Source of the DNA: Atkinsonella hypoxylon
Taxonomy: Eukaryota > Ascomycota > Sordariomycetes > Hypocreales > Clavicipitaceae
NCBI GenBank assembly: GCA_000729835.1
Contig: JFHB01000243.1
Coordinates: 1-42,531, forward strand
DNA length: 42,531 bases
Direction: 5' to 3'
Under the pieces are notes generated by a model. It was not told the origin of the DNA. It did no database searches and saw only the letters and a program-made list of their open reading frames with translations. A program made the position numbers and the translations under genes. Shown one piece after another: positions 22,999 through 33,541 of the stretch; within the stretch, counting starts at the first letter, position 1; every line of letters begins with the position of its first letter.

Positions 22999-24781
22999 TT
23001 ACAACTTGTTAGGAGGAGAAGCTGCCGTGGTTGGCCATTGGTACCCAGCCGCATCACTGAACTTGTAACCATAAGAGGCCGTGAAATCGTCCAGGACGGC
23101 AGGGCCGCGGGAGCCTGAAATAACAGGATTAGTTCTATGAGAAGTGACCAGCATTCAGGAGAATATGGGCTGTAATTACCATATGGATACTCCATGGGAA
23201 TAATCTCCTTATTGTCATCGAGGTAGTGGAGCAGCGGCGTAAAGATGCGCCAACTAGCATCGAGTTCGTCGTCACGGACAAAGTTGGAGTGGTCTCCCTT
23301 AAGACAGTCGAGAACTAGTGATTCGTATGCTTCTGGAATTTTCAGGTCGGAGAATCGTCGTCGGTAGGTCAGGTCAAGCTCGGTCACCACGGTCTGCATG
23401 CTTAGTCCAGGCAACTTGGAGTTCATCTTAATGTATACACTTTCGTTGGGTTGGATACGCATGACAAGTTCATTTCGAGGGATATCTTTGAAGATTCCTG
23501 AAGTGACATCCTTGAACTGAATCCGGATCTCGGTCTTTTGCTCATTGAGAGCTTTACCGGCCTTAATGATGAAGGGGACGCCGTCCCACCGTTCGTTCTT
23601 GATGTACGCAACCAGGGCGCAGAAAGTGGGACACCTCGAATCCTTAGGCACGGTATCGTCCTCCTTGTATGATGGTTTGCTGCCATCGAGAGATTTGCCG
23701 TACTGTCCGATGATGACATTCTTGGGTTCGATGGGGGGAATAGCACGGAGGACGCGGACTTTCTCGTCACGAATATCTTCAGAGTCAAAGGAGATGGGTC
23801 TTTCCATAGCGAGCAGCGTCAAGACCTGGAGCAAGTGATTCTGCATGACGTCGCGAATGATGCCGAATTCATCAAAATAGCCTCCACGACCCTCGGTGCC
23901 GAATGGCTCTTTGAAGGTGATTTGAACATTATCGATGTGATGTCGATTCCACGTAGCGCCTAGGAAAGAATTACCGAATCTGAGAATCAAGATATTCTTG
24001 ACCATTTCCTTGCCCAGATAATGGTCAATACGGAAGAGTTCTGCCTCAGTCCAGTCTGGCTGGAGAGACTTTTGCAACTCGCGAGAGCTGGCAAGATCCT
24101 TGCCGAAAGGCTTCTCAACCTAGTGACATCATCAGAGTTAGCCTTGAATAAACCAAGGTGAGCATAGATGGACCATCGGATCGCGCTACTTACAATCACT
24201 CTTGCAATTCCCTTTTTTGGGTAGCAGCACTTCTTCAGGTGCTGAGAAACTATGGTGAAGACACTGGGAGGCAGAGCCATGTAAAATAATCGGTGAGTTT
24301 CGGGACGACCCTTTTCCAACTCAGTCAAGTGCTTGTTTAGATTTTCGAACGACTCATCCTTGTCATATTGGCCCGAGATATATGTACATAGACCTAGGAA
24401 ATTCTCGAGTTGTTGCTCGATCTCCTTTGTTGGAGTCTTGATGTATGACTTGATGCGCTTGAGATACTCTTCGTGGTCCATCTTGGTACGAGCATATCCG
24501 ACGATTTTAGCATCTTTGGGCAGGAACTGGTTCCGGAACTAATTGGTCGTTAGCATGTTGACTTGATTACAGTGTCATTCGGGATCCATAGTCGCAGCTA
24601 TGTCAGGACTGATTGCCCACCAATCCAAAGAGCGCAGGGTACTGCAGGGAAGAGAAGCTTGTCAGCGCAATTTTAAGAGCAGAGGTATAATGAAGGCCGG
24701 TCGAGCTCCTACAGTCTTCTTCTTGGCCAAGTCACCAGACGCGCCAAGCACGACAATTGAGGTGTTATCCTTCAGCTCCAT
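22999..24781 (-). CDS. zwf1: Glucose-6-phosphate 1-dehydrogenase
   Basis: First enzyme of the oxidative pentose phosphate pathway; it oxidises glucose-6-phosphate with NADP+ and supplies cytosolic NADPH. Model: exons 24781-24713 (69 nt), 24641-24621 (21 nt), 24538-24194, 24119-23180 and 23114-22999, 496 aa, the usual fungal length. The NADP-binding GASGDLAKKK is at residues 13-22. The substrate-binding and catalytic RIDHYLGKEMVKNI runs from about 175, FGNSFLGATWNRHHIDNVQI follows, and PMEYPYGSRGPA is near the C-terminus. The protein ends in NKL. The tiny second exon encodes only YPALFGL, which is required to join KKKT to FRNQFLPKD. Introns are 65-82 nt. Its promoter side carries one copy of a dispersed repeat and its 3' side another. 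Confidence 0.96.
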
Positions 24782-25218
24782 GGTTTTGCTGCAGGTGAAA
24801 TGAAGTATCAGTCAATTATGCTCGTGGCGGAAGTGAGACAGCCCCCTCCCCCTCTCCACCCTCTAAAATAAATGATCGAGAGGCTCGGAGGTGACGAGGG
24901 ACTCATAAGCATCTATGGTGGGGTTAGATGCTGCTAGGGTGGCATACATACCCAGGCTGGCTGTGGTCCATATAAGCTCTACAGATCGCTCCAGGCGATG
25001 AAAGTTGAGTTCTGTCAAAGGAGACAAACGTCAAGGTGAGAAAGTAGCGCAAGTTTCAACGAGAGGAGTGACGGTGGGAGGAGAGCGAAAACAGCGGCGA
25101 AACGTGTCGAGGATGAGAGAGAGGTTTGTCGGGCGGCCCCATTAGCAGCATTTTACCGATGCGACTAATGTACACCCAGGTACCTACGATTGCGCCAACC
25201 CGGCTCCTGGCGACGGCT

Positions 25219-25363
25219 TGTAAGGCTAAAAGCTCTTGTATGACAGTACATGCACAGTGATACAACTCTACATAAGAACTAGGAACTGTCATACAATCGA
25301 TGACGGGTAGATCAGTGTTCCCAGGGATCGATTTGGCGCGCGATGGTAGGTACCTAGGTACCT
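25219..25363 (+). repeat. Dispersed repeat, right copy, with internal inverted repeat
   Basis: This is the better-preserved partner of 22407-22555. It carries a perfect 12-bp inverted repeat, TTGTATGACAGT at 25236-25247 and ACTGTCATACAA at 25285-25296, able to form a hairpin with a 37-nt loop. In the left copy the second arm is degraded by a small deletion and a C-to-T change. It lies about 440 nt upstream of the G6PDH start. Confidence 0.8.
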
Positions 25364-25447
25364 AATGTAGTACATGTCTTTGGCAGCCAATGCAGAAACA
25401 GCACCACCAAAATGTGCACCTACCTTTGAGTACCTAGTGTGGTTGAG

Positions 25448-25461
25448 CCGGCTTAAGCCGG
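25448..25461 (+). repeat. Perfect 14-bp palindrome CCGGCTTAAGCCGG
   Basis: This self-complementary site lies about 670 nt upstream of G6PDH. It could be a dimeric factor site; no known factor is assigned. Confidence 0.6.
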
Positions 25462-27172
25462 ATTACAAGTCTATTACTCCATTCCATTCTCACAGTACCT
25501 AACTAACTATTATGGTGGTTCGACGCGCTGTGACCAGGGTGGGGCACACTGAGCTGACATTGAACACATTGAACAACAATGTCGTTGAAGGGCCTGTCGG
25601 TTGCAATTGAAGACTTCGTGCTCCATCCATCGCTGGAAATACTTAGCGATTTGATTCTGCTTCAGAGTCGTGCGATAAGCGCAGTGTGCCTGCGCGCTCT
25701 ATCCTGCGTTGAGCACCGAGCTGGGCGAGAGGAAGTCGCTTTCTTCAACATCTGCGATCCGCTGCGCTTTACACATAACCTAGGTACATTGGGTAGGAGG
25801 TATGTAAAAAACGTGCGACAACGACAGCATGGTAACAGCCGCGCCAATCCCGATCCAATCCTTCTAGTCTACTCGATTGATACTTCTCACTAATCTGTTT
25901 TATCACGCAGCTGATTTCTAATTGTACTGTGACCTGGACCGGAGTAAAGACATGCTGGGGTGGGAAAGTGACGTTACCCCAAAAGCATTTCTTATTATAC
26001 AAAAATTTGGTTAAAGCAGGTGGCCTGGTGGGCTATTTGAATTTTCCTCTATGCAGCTAAGCGCCAGCTTACGCTAAACTCTGCTAGATGAAGTCAGTGG
26101 ACCGTAGATTTCCAGGTTTCCGTCAAACCGAGTTTTGTACACAGCCTCCATCTTCTCACACTTTTACAAAAAACGCATTCCTACACACTGCATAAGTCTC
26201 CCTCGTTTGTTTGGGAAAACTGCTAGAAAGACTGCCATCATCATGTCTGGCCCGTAGTTCGTTCCCTCACCACAACCCAGGTCATGACACTCTACGAGAC
26301 TTTGGAACTCGGATATTTGTTAGTGCTTTATTCAGTCGTCGTACAAAATAGCACAGGACGAGAAGTGCTTTATAATGTAGCGATGTGTTCCGACATCCAT
26401 TCGGTACGAAAGTGTAAGTCCTACTGTCCTCAAGGAAATGTTATTGTCCACGAAGCTGATGCCTTGACCTAGGAGTCATCCGCTATCGTGCTGCTACCGA
26501 CATGTTTCTGACGTGAGATTTACTGATCCTCCTACACCGTCACATGCATTATATGCAGCTTTTTCTCCGTTGTCCGCGTCCCCGGTCTCGAGTTGTACAA
26601 GGTGGATCTTCTTCACTGCTTTGCGCTTCTTCGTCAATCTATCTATCATTAGTCATCATCCTTTTGAGTGCTCAAAGGTAGCAACCAAGTCACAAAGTAG
26701 CTAGTGAGCCGATCGGTTTCAACAGGTCAAAACGATACTTTACTTTACGTGCGAACCTCTGTATAACAGAGGTCCGGGCAACCTTAAGATGTACAAAAAA
26801 GAAAGTTGACACGCATGCAAGCCTGCTGTGAGCCAGCTATTGTGGTTGTTTAGAAGTATCGCTGAGGTACTGGAAGTTGGGTGGATCTCGTGACTTGGGA
26901 TACCAGGGCAATAATTCATCGCTAGCCCCCAAGGTGGAGAACAACGAGAAAAAGACTGCCCTAAGGCCACACGTGATGTCGAGGGCACAATTTCTCATGC
27001 TAGTGACACCACAAACCATTATCGCATCCACCTATGTACTCAGCCGACATCACGACACAACGACGTGCACCAGCAACCAGGGAAAGGTCTTTTAGATAAG
27101 ACATTTTCCTTCTACTCTTCCCTTGTTTTAATCGGTCGTTTGTGAGACTGAAAATAAATCAAGTCAGTCAAA

Positions 27173-28023
27173 ATGCCTTCTGAGAGCGGTCACAGACGTA
27201 AGTTGATCCCGACCATTCATCGATTCCCGGTCCCGCTTGAGCATCGGAAGGTAGTTTTTCGGTATTGCGAAATTTCAGAATTTACTGACTTGTTTTTGCA
27301 GTATACGTCAAGTGAGTACACTCCTGATTGAAATAACCCCTGCGAACACGAATACCGAAACCTTCGTGCACTCGAGTTGAAGCAAAGGGTGGGCAAAAGC
27401 ACACGACGAGGCCGACAAATGAACAATGAATTCTGTACTATCGAACACCCTGTCGCGTTACCACAGCTTTGTTGCTTGGTGTTGCTCATAGTGCAGGATG
27501 AGGGATCTAGGTCGTTGTGAGATGGCAAATTTGCTGACGGATTGGACATTAGGGGACGTCACCTGAGCTACCAGCGCTCCCGTCACGTCACTCGTCCCGG
27601 CACCAGCCTGATCAAAATTGAGGGTGTTGATGATACTTCTGCTGCCAAGTAGGTCTCTTCACACTGGAATTGGATATGTCTAGTCTTGTTGGCGCGTACT
27701 GACGGTTTGTGTCTACAGCTTCTACCTGGGCAAGAAGGTCGCCTACGTCTACCGAGGTCAGAAAGAGATCCGTGGATCCAAGATCCGCGTCATTTGGGGC
27801 AAGGTCACCAGGCCGCATGGTAAACTCATCCTTGACCCATCAAGAAAACGCGTCTTGCAAATCACTGCTAGGAGATTTGCGCATATTTCCACCCCTGCAC
27901 AACACGCTAACATCGACTCTCATAGGCAACTCTGGCGTTGTTCGCGCCCGTTTCTCCTCCCCTCTTCCAACAAAGTCTTTTGGTGCTTCGGTTCGTGTCA
28001 TGCTGTACCCTTCCTCGATATAA
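27173..28023 (+). CDS. rpl33: 60S ribosomal protein eL33 (L35A / Rpl33)
   Basis: Structural protein of the large cytosolic ribosomal subunit. Model: exons 27173-27197, 27302-27311 (10 nt), 27553-27648, 27719-27819 and 27926-28023, 109 aa, the expected length. Assembled features are MPSESGHR, then LYVKGRHLSYQRSRH, NFYLGKKVAYVYRGQKEIRG, IRVIWGKVTRPHGNSGVVRA and the C-terminal SFGASVRVMLYPSSI. All five exons are needed to rebuild the family sequence. The 10-nt exon supplies two bases of Leu, then Tyr, Val and two bases of Lys. The 241-nt third intron is the longest. Early introns are typical of ribosomal protein genes and can carry regulatory sequence. Confidence 0.95.
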
Positions 28024-30585
28024 GTACAAGGTTTTGGGACGGAGTTGGTAGTGATAAGAGTTCATATTTGGCTGCATTGGTCGAGGCAAGGATAAAGAGC
28101 ATATTTGCCTTGGTTTGAGGCAATCAATTGAAAAAGACGTCAAATCCTCCAAAAAAAAGAAAGAAAAGATAAGAACGGAGTGCCCGGATGCTATTCTTTT
28201 TTTTTTTTTTAAATCGTTCAGCTGTGGGAAACAATAGTGCGTGTGTATGCCGTGAAAGAGAGCGTCTGCCGGATCCCGAACCCTTACCTACTCGCTATTT
28301 TCAACAATGGGCAAGAATGCTAGATGGATTGACGACTTGCCATGGTTTCTCTCGGCGCCGAGTTGAGTAGCATTTTTATGGCGATTCGGATCTGGTTTAT
28401 GGTATACCATTGCTTTCTTGATTGAAGTAATCGTAACCGAGCCTTGTCATCTGCACCAGTAGCTTCAGAAGAAGCTCTGCACGTTAGAAACTTGTAATAC
28501 AGGAGTACCGGCAGTAATTGAATGGCTTTACGGTGCTGAACTCAGAATCATGCCGCTCAAGGCCTCCCCGCTCTTCGTGACATATCTTGAATTGTGTATC
28601 ATCCATTCCGTTTCCGACTCAACTTTGGAATTGTGTTGGCGTCTCCCTCATGGCGCACACGAGCATGGCGTCTGCAGCAAATTGCGCAGACCAACCTCGT
28701 CGCTCACGAACATAATGACAACACGTAATTTGCTTCAAACTTACAACAGTACAGCTTGGACAGCAAATTAAGCGAAATGGATATTCTTGATTCGAGGTCT
28801 ATATTGACGGCCAAGAACTCTATTTCCAAACGCACGCTAGACCTGGGACACTTGGTTGAATGACAGAAGACAATATTTTGCAGAGATATCTTGATAATCT
28901 TCCGATACTCCACAGAACATAAAATGATCCACAAACCCCAATATCATGAAATTATCACATCTGGACGGCCCTCAGAATATTTGTGATGTTACAATACAGG
29001 AACGGCAAACCAACAATAGACCAGCATTTCTAGAACCAGGAGATTTCGTCTTGGTTCATCCTGAAAAAGTCGTCACATTCTCTGGACAGCCATTTTCCTT
29101 GTCGTGATCACCACTGACGTCTATACGGAGATCTGAGTTGTTGAAGTAATCAATTATTACACTGTTTCGCAGACATAGGGCGCAGCGCCCGCACAAAGTT
29201 GGAGGGGCAAACCCAAGGAATATAAGATGATGTCATGAGAAGATAAACATGATGAATTGACACGGGATTTTCAATCATGGCGTGCATCTCCTTGGGGACG
29301 AAAAAGGGTCCAGGTACGGCCGTCACAAGGGTTTGATCGGCTTAAAAGCATCGCTGAGGAGTTCCTCCTTCTGTGATACTAAATTACGATTTCACACTAT
29401 ATCAAAAGGTGCCCGCAATCATCCGAGCCACGAAGAATCGTACGTCTGGCGTGGGTAATTACCTCGGTATGTAATACGAAACCCGGAGACCGTCTGTCAG
29501 CTAAGCTGTGTTATCTCGCCGTCTACGGAATAGAGTGTCAGATATTTGGAAACGACAAAAATCCGTTGCTGCATGCTCTATCTAGTACTCGGACGGAAAG
29601 GCTCCACGTAGGTACGTGGCCTATCCACCCACATTCCTCCCTTGATTCATGCGCAGGACCTCGTGTTGCCTTCGTTACCTTTGGTCGCTCGTGAGGTTCT
29701 CATAACGCCGCACTTCGGAAACGGCGAGGCATTCAAGTCCCGTTTGCGATCCCGAACGGACGGAAACAGACTAACTATCCAATAACCAAATATGCATCCT
29801 TCTACGTCGTCTCGTTTGCCCTCCTGAACCCTTGTGAAGCTTAAAGCCGGAAGCCTCGGAAACCACTGCAGTCAAGACAGTGCTTTGATCAGCTTACAAA
29901 TGAACCTTTTCCGCGCGTTATGCACGGTGTTTTTACTATTCATAGGAATAGGGCAAGGGCAGATCGAAACAAAGTGGTAACTATTCCGTATGGGCATCGA
30001 CTCCCTGGGAATCGTTCTGCAAGAGTTGATAGGCGTAGCCGACGAGAATAGAATGTGGATCAAGTTGTCGTCAAATAAAAACGACATGACCCACAGCATT
30101 ATTGGTACATGCGAGGCAGTTCGGCGCGGGCAAAGATGCCGCAGAACGCGCTATAGCTGCAACGTGTGCGATGTACTTCTCTGGTACTTCTATTGAAGTC
30201 ATTCAAAGCACGGAGTAATGAGCCCAAGTGAGGAAAGCGACACTGGACTAGGGTAGAATCTGTCAGAGCAGACGATCTTGTGCATGGCTGACATCAGTGG
30301 TTAGGTAGGGTTGATAGGATAGGTTGATTTGATCCGAAGGCTTCCATGTTCATGGCTAGATGCCTAGTACATGGCAGGAATTGTATGTGTACCTAATGCG
30401 TGGTGTCTATGAGTACCTGCTCGGGACAAAAGTATGTGTGATGGTACCTAGGTAGGTACTCGAGGGTGTTCCACAGTCATGGCACTTACGAGTGCTTAGC
30501 GTTATCAGGTAGCGGAGCTGCCGTGTAGGATTCCGCCAGTGGTGTGGACCAATGCAGGTTCAAAGTGGGTTAGGTAGTTAACTAG

Positions 30586-30610
30586 TTACTCCGTAGTCCG
30601 TACGGAGTAA
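30586..30610 (+). repeat. Perfect 10-bp inverted repeat (TTACTCCGTA ... TACGGAGTAA)
   Basis: The arms are 30586-30595 and 30601-30610 with a 5-nt spacer. Single arms of the same motif occur near 6095, 15129, 22322 and 30208 in this window, always between genes. Confidence 0.85.
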
Positions 30611-32350
30611 AGCACGGACATTTTGCCTGCGCCGTGGGAAACTGTAATGGGACAGGAAACATTGGGAAGGACGGAGCATGTCCGTTCACGGGCATTCGGG
30701 AATGTCAGAGTCCCCGGAGAGCAAAGCAACACTCCAGCAATTAAGGGCAACCTTTTGAATTGCCTTGCGACAGTGTCCACCAATATATGTACATCTTTAC
30801 TCGAGATAAGCAAATTGACAATTGTCCTTTTTTTTTTTTTTTTTTTTTCCTTCGATTTCTTCTCTGGGTAGTGCAGAGCTAGGTGCCAAGTGCAATAATG
30901 GGACGGTCATGGTCAGAATTGGGTCATCAGACTTGCATCGAGATCCATTCAACACGCGCAGAGGGAAGGTGGTGGCTCACAAACTGATTTTTTTTTTTTT
31001 TTTTCTACCACACAAGCCGTGCCAGCCCTTATCGATGCATGAATGCGCTGATGTTGCAATGGAAGGACACGTGAATGGGAAAGGTGGCGGAGAAATGGGA
31101 GCTTTCCCCGGGCATGACGCGGCGAATAGGCCTCAGTCGTTGTGGCTCGGCTGGCTGCCAAGCGTTCCCAAGGTGGTGGTGTGCAGGAACCACATCTTTC
31201 AACGAACACGAAGGGTTGGACCTGGAGACGGAATTTGGACGCGACTTTTAGAAACAAGAAGCAAGATGAAGCGATAGCTGAATTTGTTTGTTTGAAACGG
31301 CATCGACAAAATAAACAATGTTCCATGTATTGTGTACGCGACTCGGAGCTACGGAAAGACTATTTGTGAGCTTCAAAAGCTTGTTACCCGCTCTGGCGAT
31401 TGATTTGCGCCATGAAGCTTTCGCCACGCCATCATCTGGTATCATTACCTGTTCTAGTATCTGACAATTAGTTTTTGGGAAGCCTTGGGTTTCGGATTAG
31501 ACGTCTTATTACGCGTCCATGCGTCATGAATGGTAGCCGTAAGGAACTGCTGTTGTCTTGTTAGGATGGAGATACCGTCCATACGACAGCTCTTGGTAGG
31601 TCCTAATACTGATGATGTACGATGTACCTGTGTACGCGGCAATCACATGGCCGACAGTCAACCCATATCAGTATCAATATTTACCTATCTTAGGAAGAGG
31701 CAGGTAGTGTTTTGGACCCTGGTCGGATGGTGTGAGGATGCTGCATGCAGTATTTGATTATCATGCTGCTGAGACACAAAAAAAAATGCCTTCTGTCACT
31801 TGCCGCTTCTATTGCCACTACCCACGGCCTACAGATACATCGTGAACTATTCCGCTTCTGATCATTAGCCAACTTGTCAATCATGGACTTTTTGTGTCGG
31901 CATCGGACACAAGCTGGCGGGGGTCCGAGAGTGAGCCAGTGAAGTCCCAGTTTGCCAGTCCCCCATGGCCCATGGCACCCGGCAACCTATGCCTGGGCCG
32001 GATGTTAAGGACATTGCAGATGCTGTGGTTGGGTAACCTAACATGTTGTGTGTTTCAGCCGATCGGTGGGTAGAAACAAGTCGCCCGGCCTGTTCTGGCG
32101 CTTGGTCTGGTTCGGGATACCATGACAGTCCCGTCACGGACGGCGCAAAAAGCACCTTGGGAACTATTTACTGCTCGAGAGATGCATGCTGGTGTATTAG
32201 CCGGGTATATAGCAAGGGCGGTGGCCCTACCTTGAATCACAAATATGGTTTTATTATATGGTCGGCTCTGCATGAGGTCAAGACCTCTTGTCAGAGTGCG
32301 AAATCATTGAAGCCAACCAACCCGCGCCTGCCAGGCCGAGCTTCAGACCA

Positions 32351-32400
32351 GCTGCCTTCAGCTGCCTTCAGCTGCCATCAGCTGCCATCAGCTGCCATCA
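32351..32400 (+). repeat. 10-bp tandem repeat, five copies
   Basis: Two copies of GCTGCCTTCA are followed by three of GCTGCCATCA. Each unit contains the start of the palindrome CAGCTG across unit junctions. It is followed directly by another 10-bp repeat. Confidence 0.95.
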
Positions 32401-32420
32401 GACGCGACCACGGCCGTCAC

Positions 32421-32450
32421 TGCGCGGAACAGCGCGGAACAGCGCAGAAT
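32421..32450 (+). repeat. 10-bp tandem repeat, three copies (AGCGCGGAAC)
   Basis: Three units with one or two changes each (TGCGCGGAAC, AGCGCGGAAC, AGCGCAGAAT). The period equals that of the neighbouring repeat, but the sequence is unrelated. Confidence 0.85.
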
Positions 32451-32555
32451 AGCTCAGCGTAGCGCGCACAACAATTTCACCAGACTCCAGTCTTGATAAA
32501 CCAAGCCCCGAGCCGCTGTTGGCTTCCTCGGAGGTGCGGGCACAATTCACCGATC

Positions 32556-32587
32556 GATCAGACCAGCCCATGATCAGACCAGCCCAT
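32556..32587 (+). repeat. 16-bp tandem duplication
   Basis: GATCAGACCAGCCCAT is repeated exactly twice, and a further GAT follows. Confidence 0.92.
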
Positions 32588-33513
32588 GATACATCGACAA
32601 AAGGCCTTGAACACCGAATCTGACCATTATTTGCTGGCTTAACAAATCGCCGCCTCGCATCTCGTATTGAATGGTCGGCTCGCATTGTTTGGAACCAGAC
32701 TGGATTGGAAGGAAGCTTCTCACTCAACACAGGAGCTGCAGATAAGTTGCCACGCAACACGACAAGCCACGTTGACGCACGCACAAGCACTGCCGAGTTG
32801 AGCTGTACGACACACGGGGTTATTGGATGTCGGATGCTGGATAGCCAAGAACAAGCTGGCCATCCATCATACGACGACGCGGTTTCAGGCCGCTAAATTT
32901 TATTTTTATTTTATTTTACAAGAGTACCCATTGCTCTCAATCGCGTCGTATACTCCAACTTGCGGAAAATACTGTAACGATAACGCGCATTCGAAAGATA
33001 TTCTACAGGTTTCACCATTTACAACAGAGTCGGTATAGCATCGAACAAGCTTATTGAAAGACGCTCAGACGGTCTTGACCAAGGACGCCAGCGCCCCGTG
33101 TGGACACGGACCAGACACGTCTTTTGACCCACAGTGAACGAGACACTCGTGGCCTCGAGAAGCATCCGTGCATATCGTTCCCACGCAAGTTAAACCTTGA
33201 TCACCTACACATTCTGTGAACAGTTTTCTCAATCTACAGTCAGAGCTGCATATTCACGAACTGACAGGATCTTTGTTCGAGCAGCCGTTTTTGGATTTGG
33301 CCGGTCGACATACACCAGGACAAGTATTTCGGAGGGCATTCCGACTCTCTTTCTGAAATATTATCGCTAGCAAAGAAGCCTTGATGTCAGCGTGACAGCT
33401 GCAGCATCTCAGTGGTGGTCCAGCATTAACTATAAGCTCCTGATTAATGGACTCATTTGCAGCTTCATCACGAAACTACCTAGCATTGGCAATAAAACGT
33501 CCTCTGAGCGGCC

Positions 33514-33541
33514 GCAGACAGCAGACAGCAGACAGCAGACA
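33514..33541 (+). repeat. 7-bp tandem repeat, four copies (GCAGACA)
   Basis: Four exact units lie about 850 nt upstream of the DUF2406 start codon. The period is not a multiple of three and no coding frame is supported. Confidence 0.92.

Larger units (their letters stand above)
24782..27172. promoter_or_regulatory. Divergent region between G6PDH and eL33
   Basis: This 2.4-kb region between divergent genes holds a pyrimidine-rich tract (24842-24865), the right copy of a dispersed repeat, the palindrome CCGGCTTAAGCCGG (25448-25461) and TACCTAGGTACC (25351-25362). Around 26120-26260 the sequence looks like a short transcript leader with an ATG at 26243, but the frame closes after four codons and no spliced product was recognised. 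Confidence 0.45.

Noticed and set aside
25500..25530. tRNA B-box-like GGTTCGACGC
   Set aside because: The flanking bases do not pair as a T-stem and there is no matching A-box upstream. Other TTCGA sites (near 3040, 14950 and 33030 on the minus strand, and 33631) failed the same check.
30822..31277. Open frame of 151 codons in the gene-poor region
   Set aside because: It gains length from two poly-T runs read as Phe, lacks any family pattern, and has no supporting splice or context signals.
32351..32400. CRISPR-like array
   Set aside because: Units are 10 bp and contiguous with no spacers, and the genome is eukaryotic; it is a plain tandem repeat.
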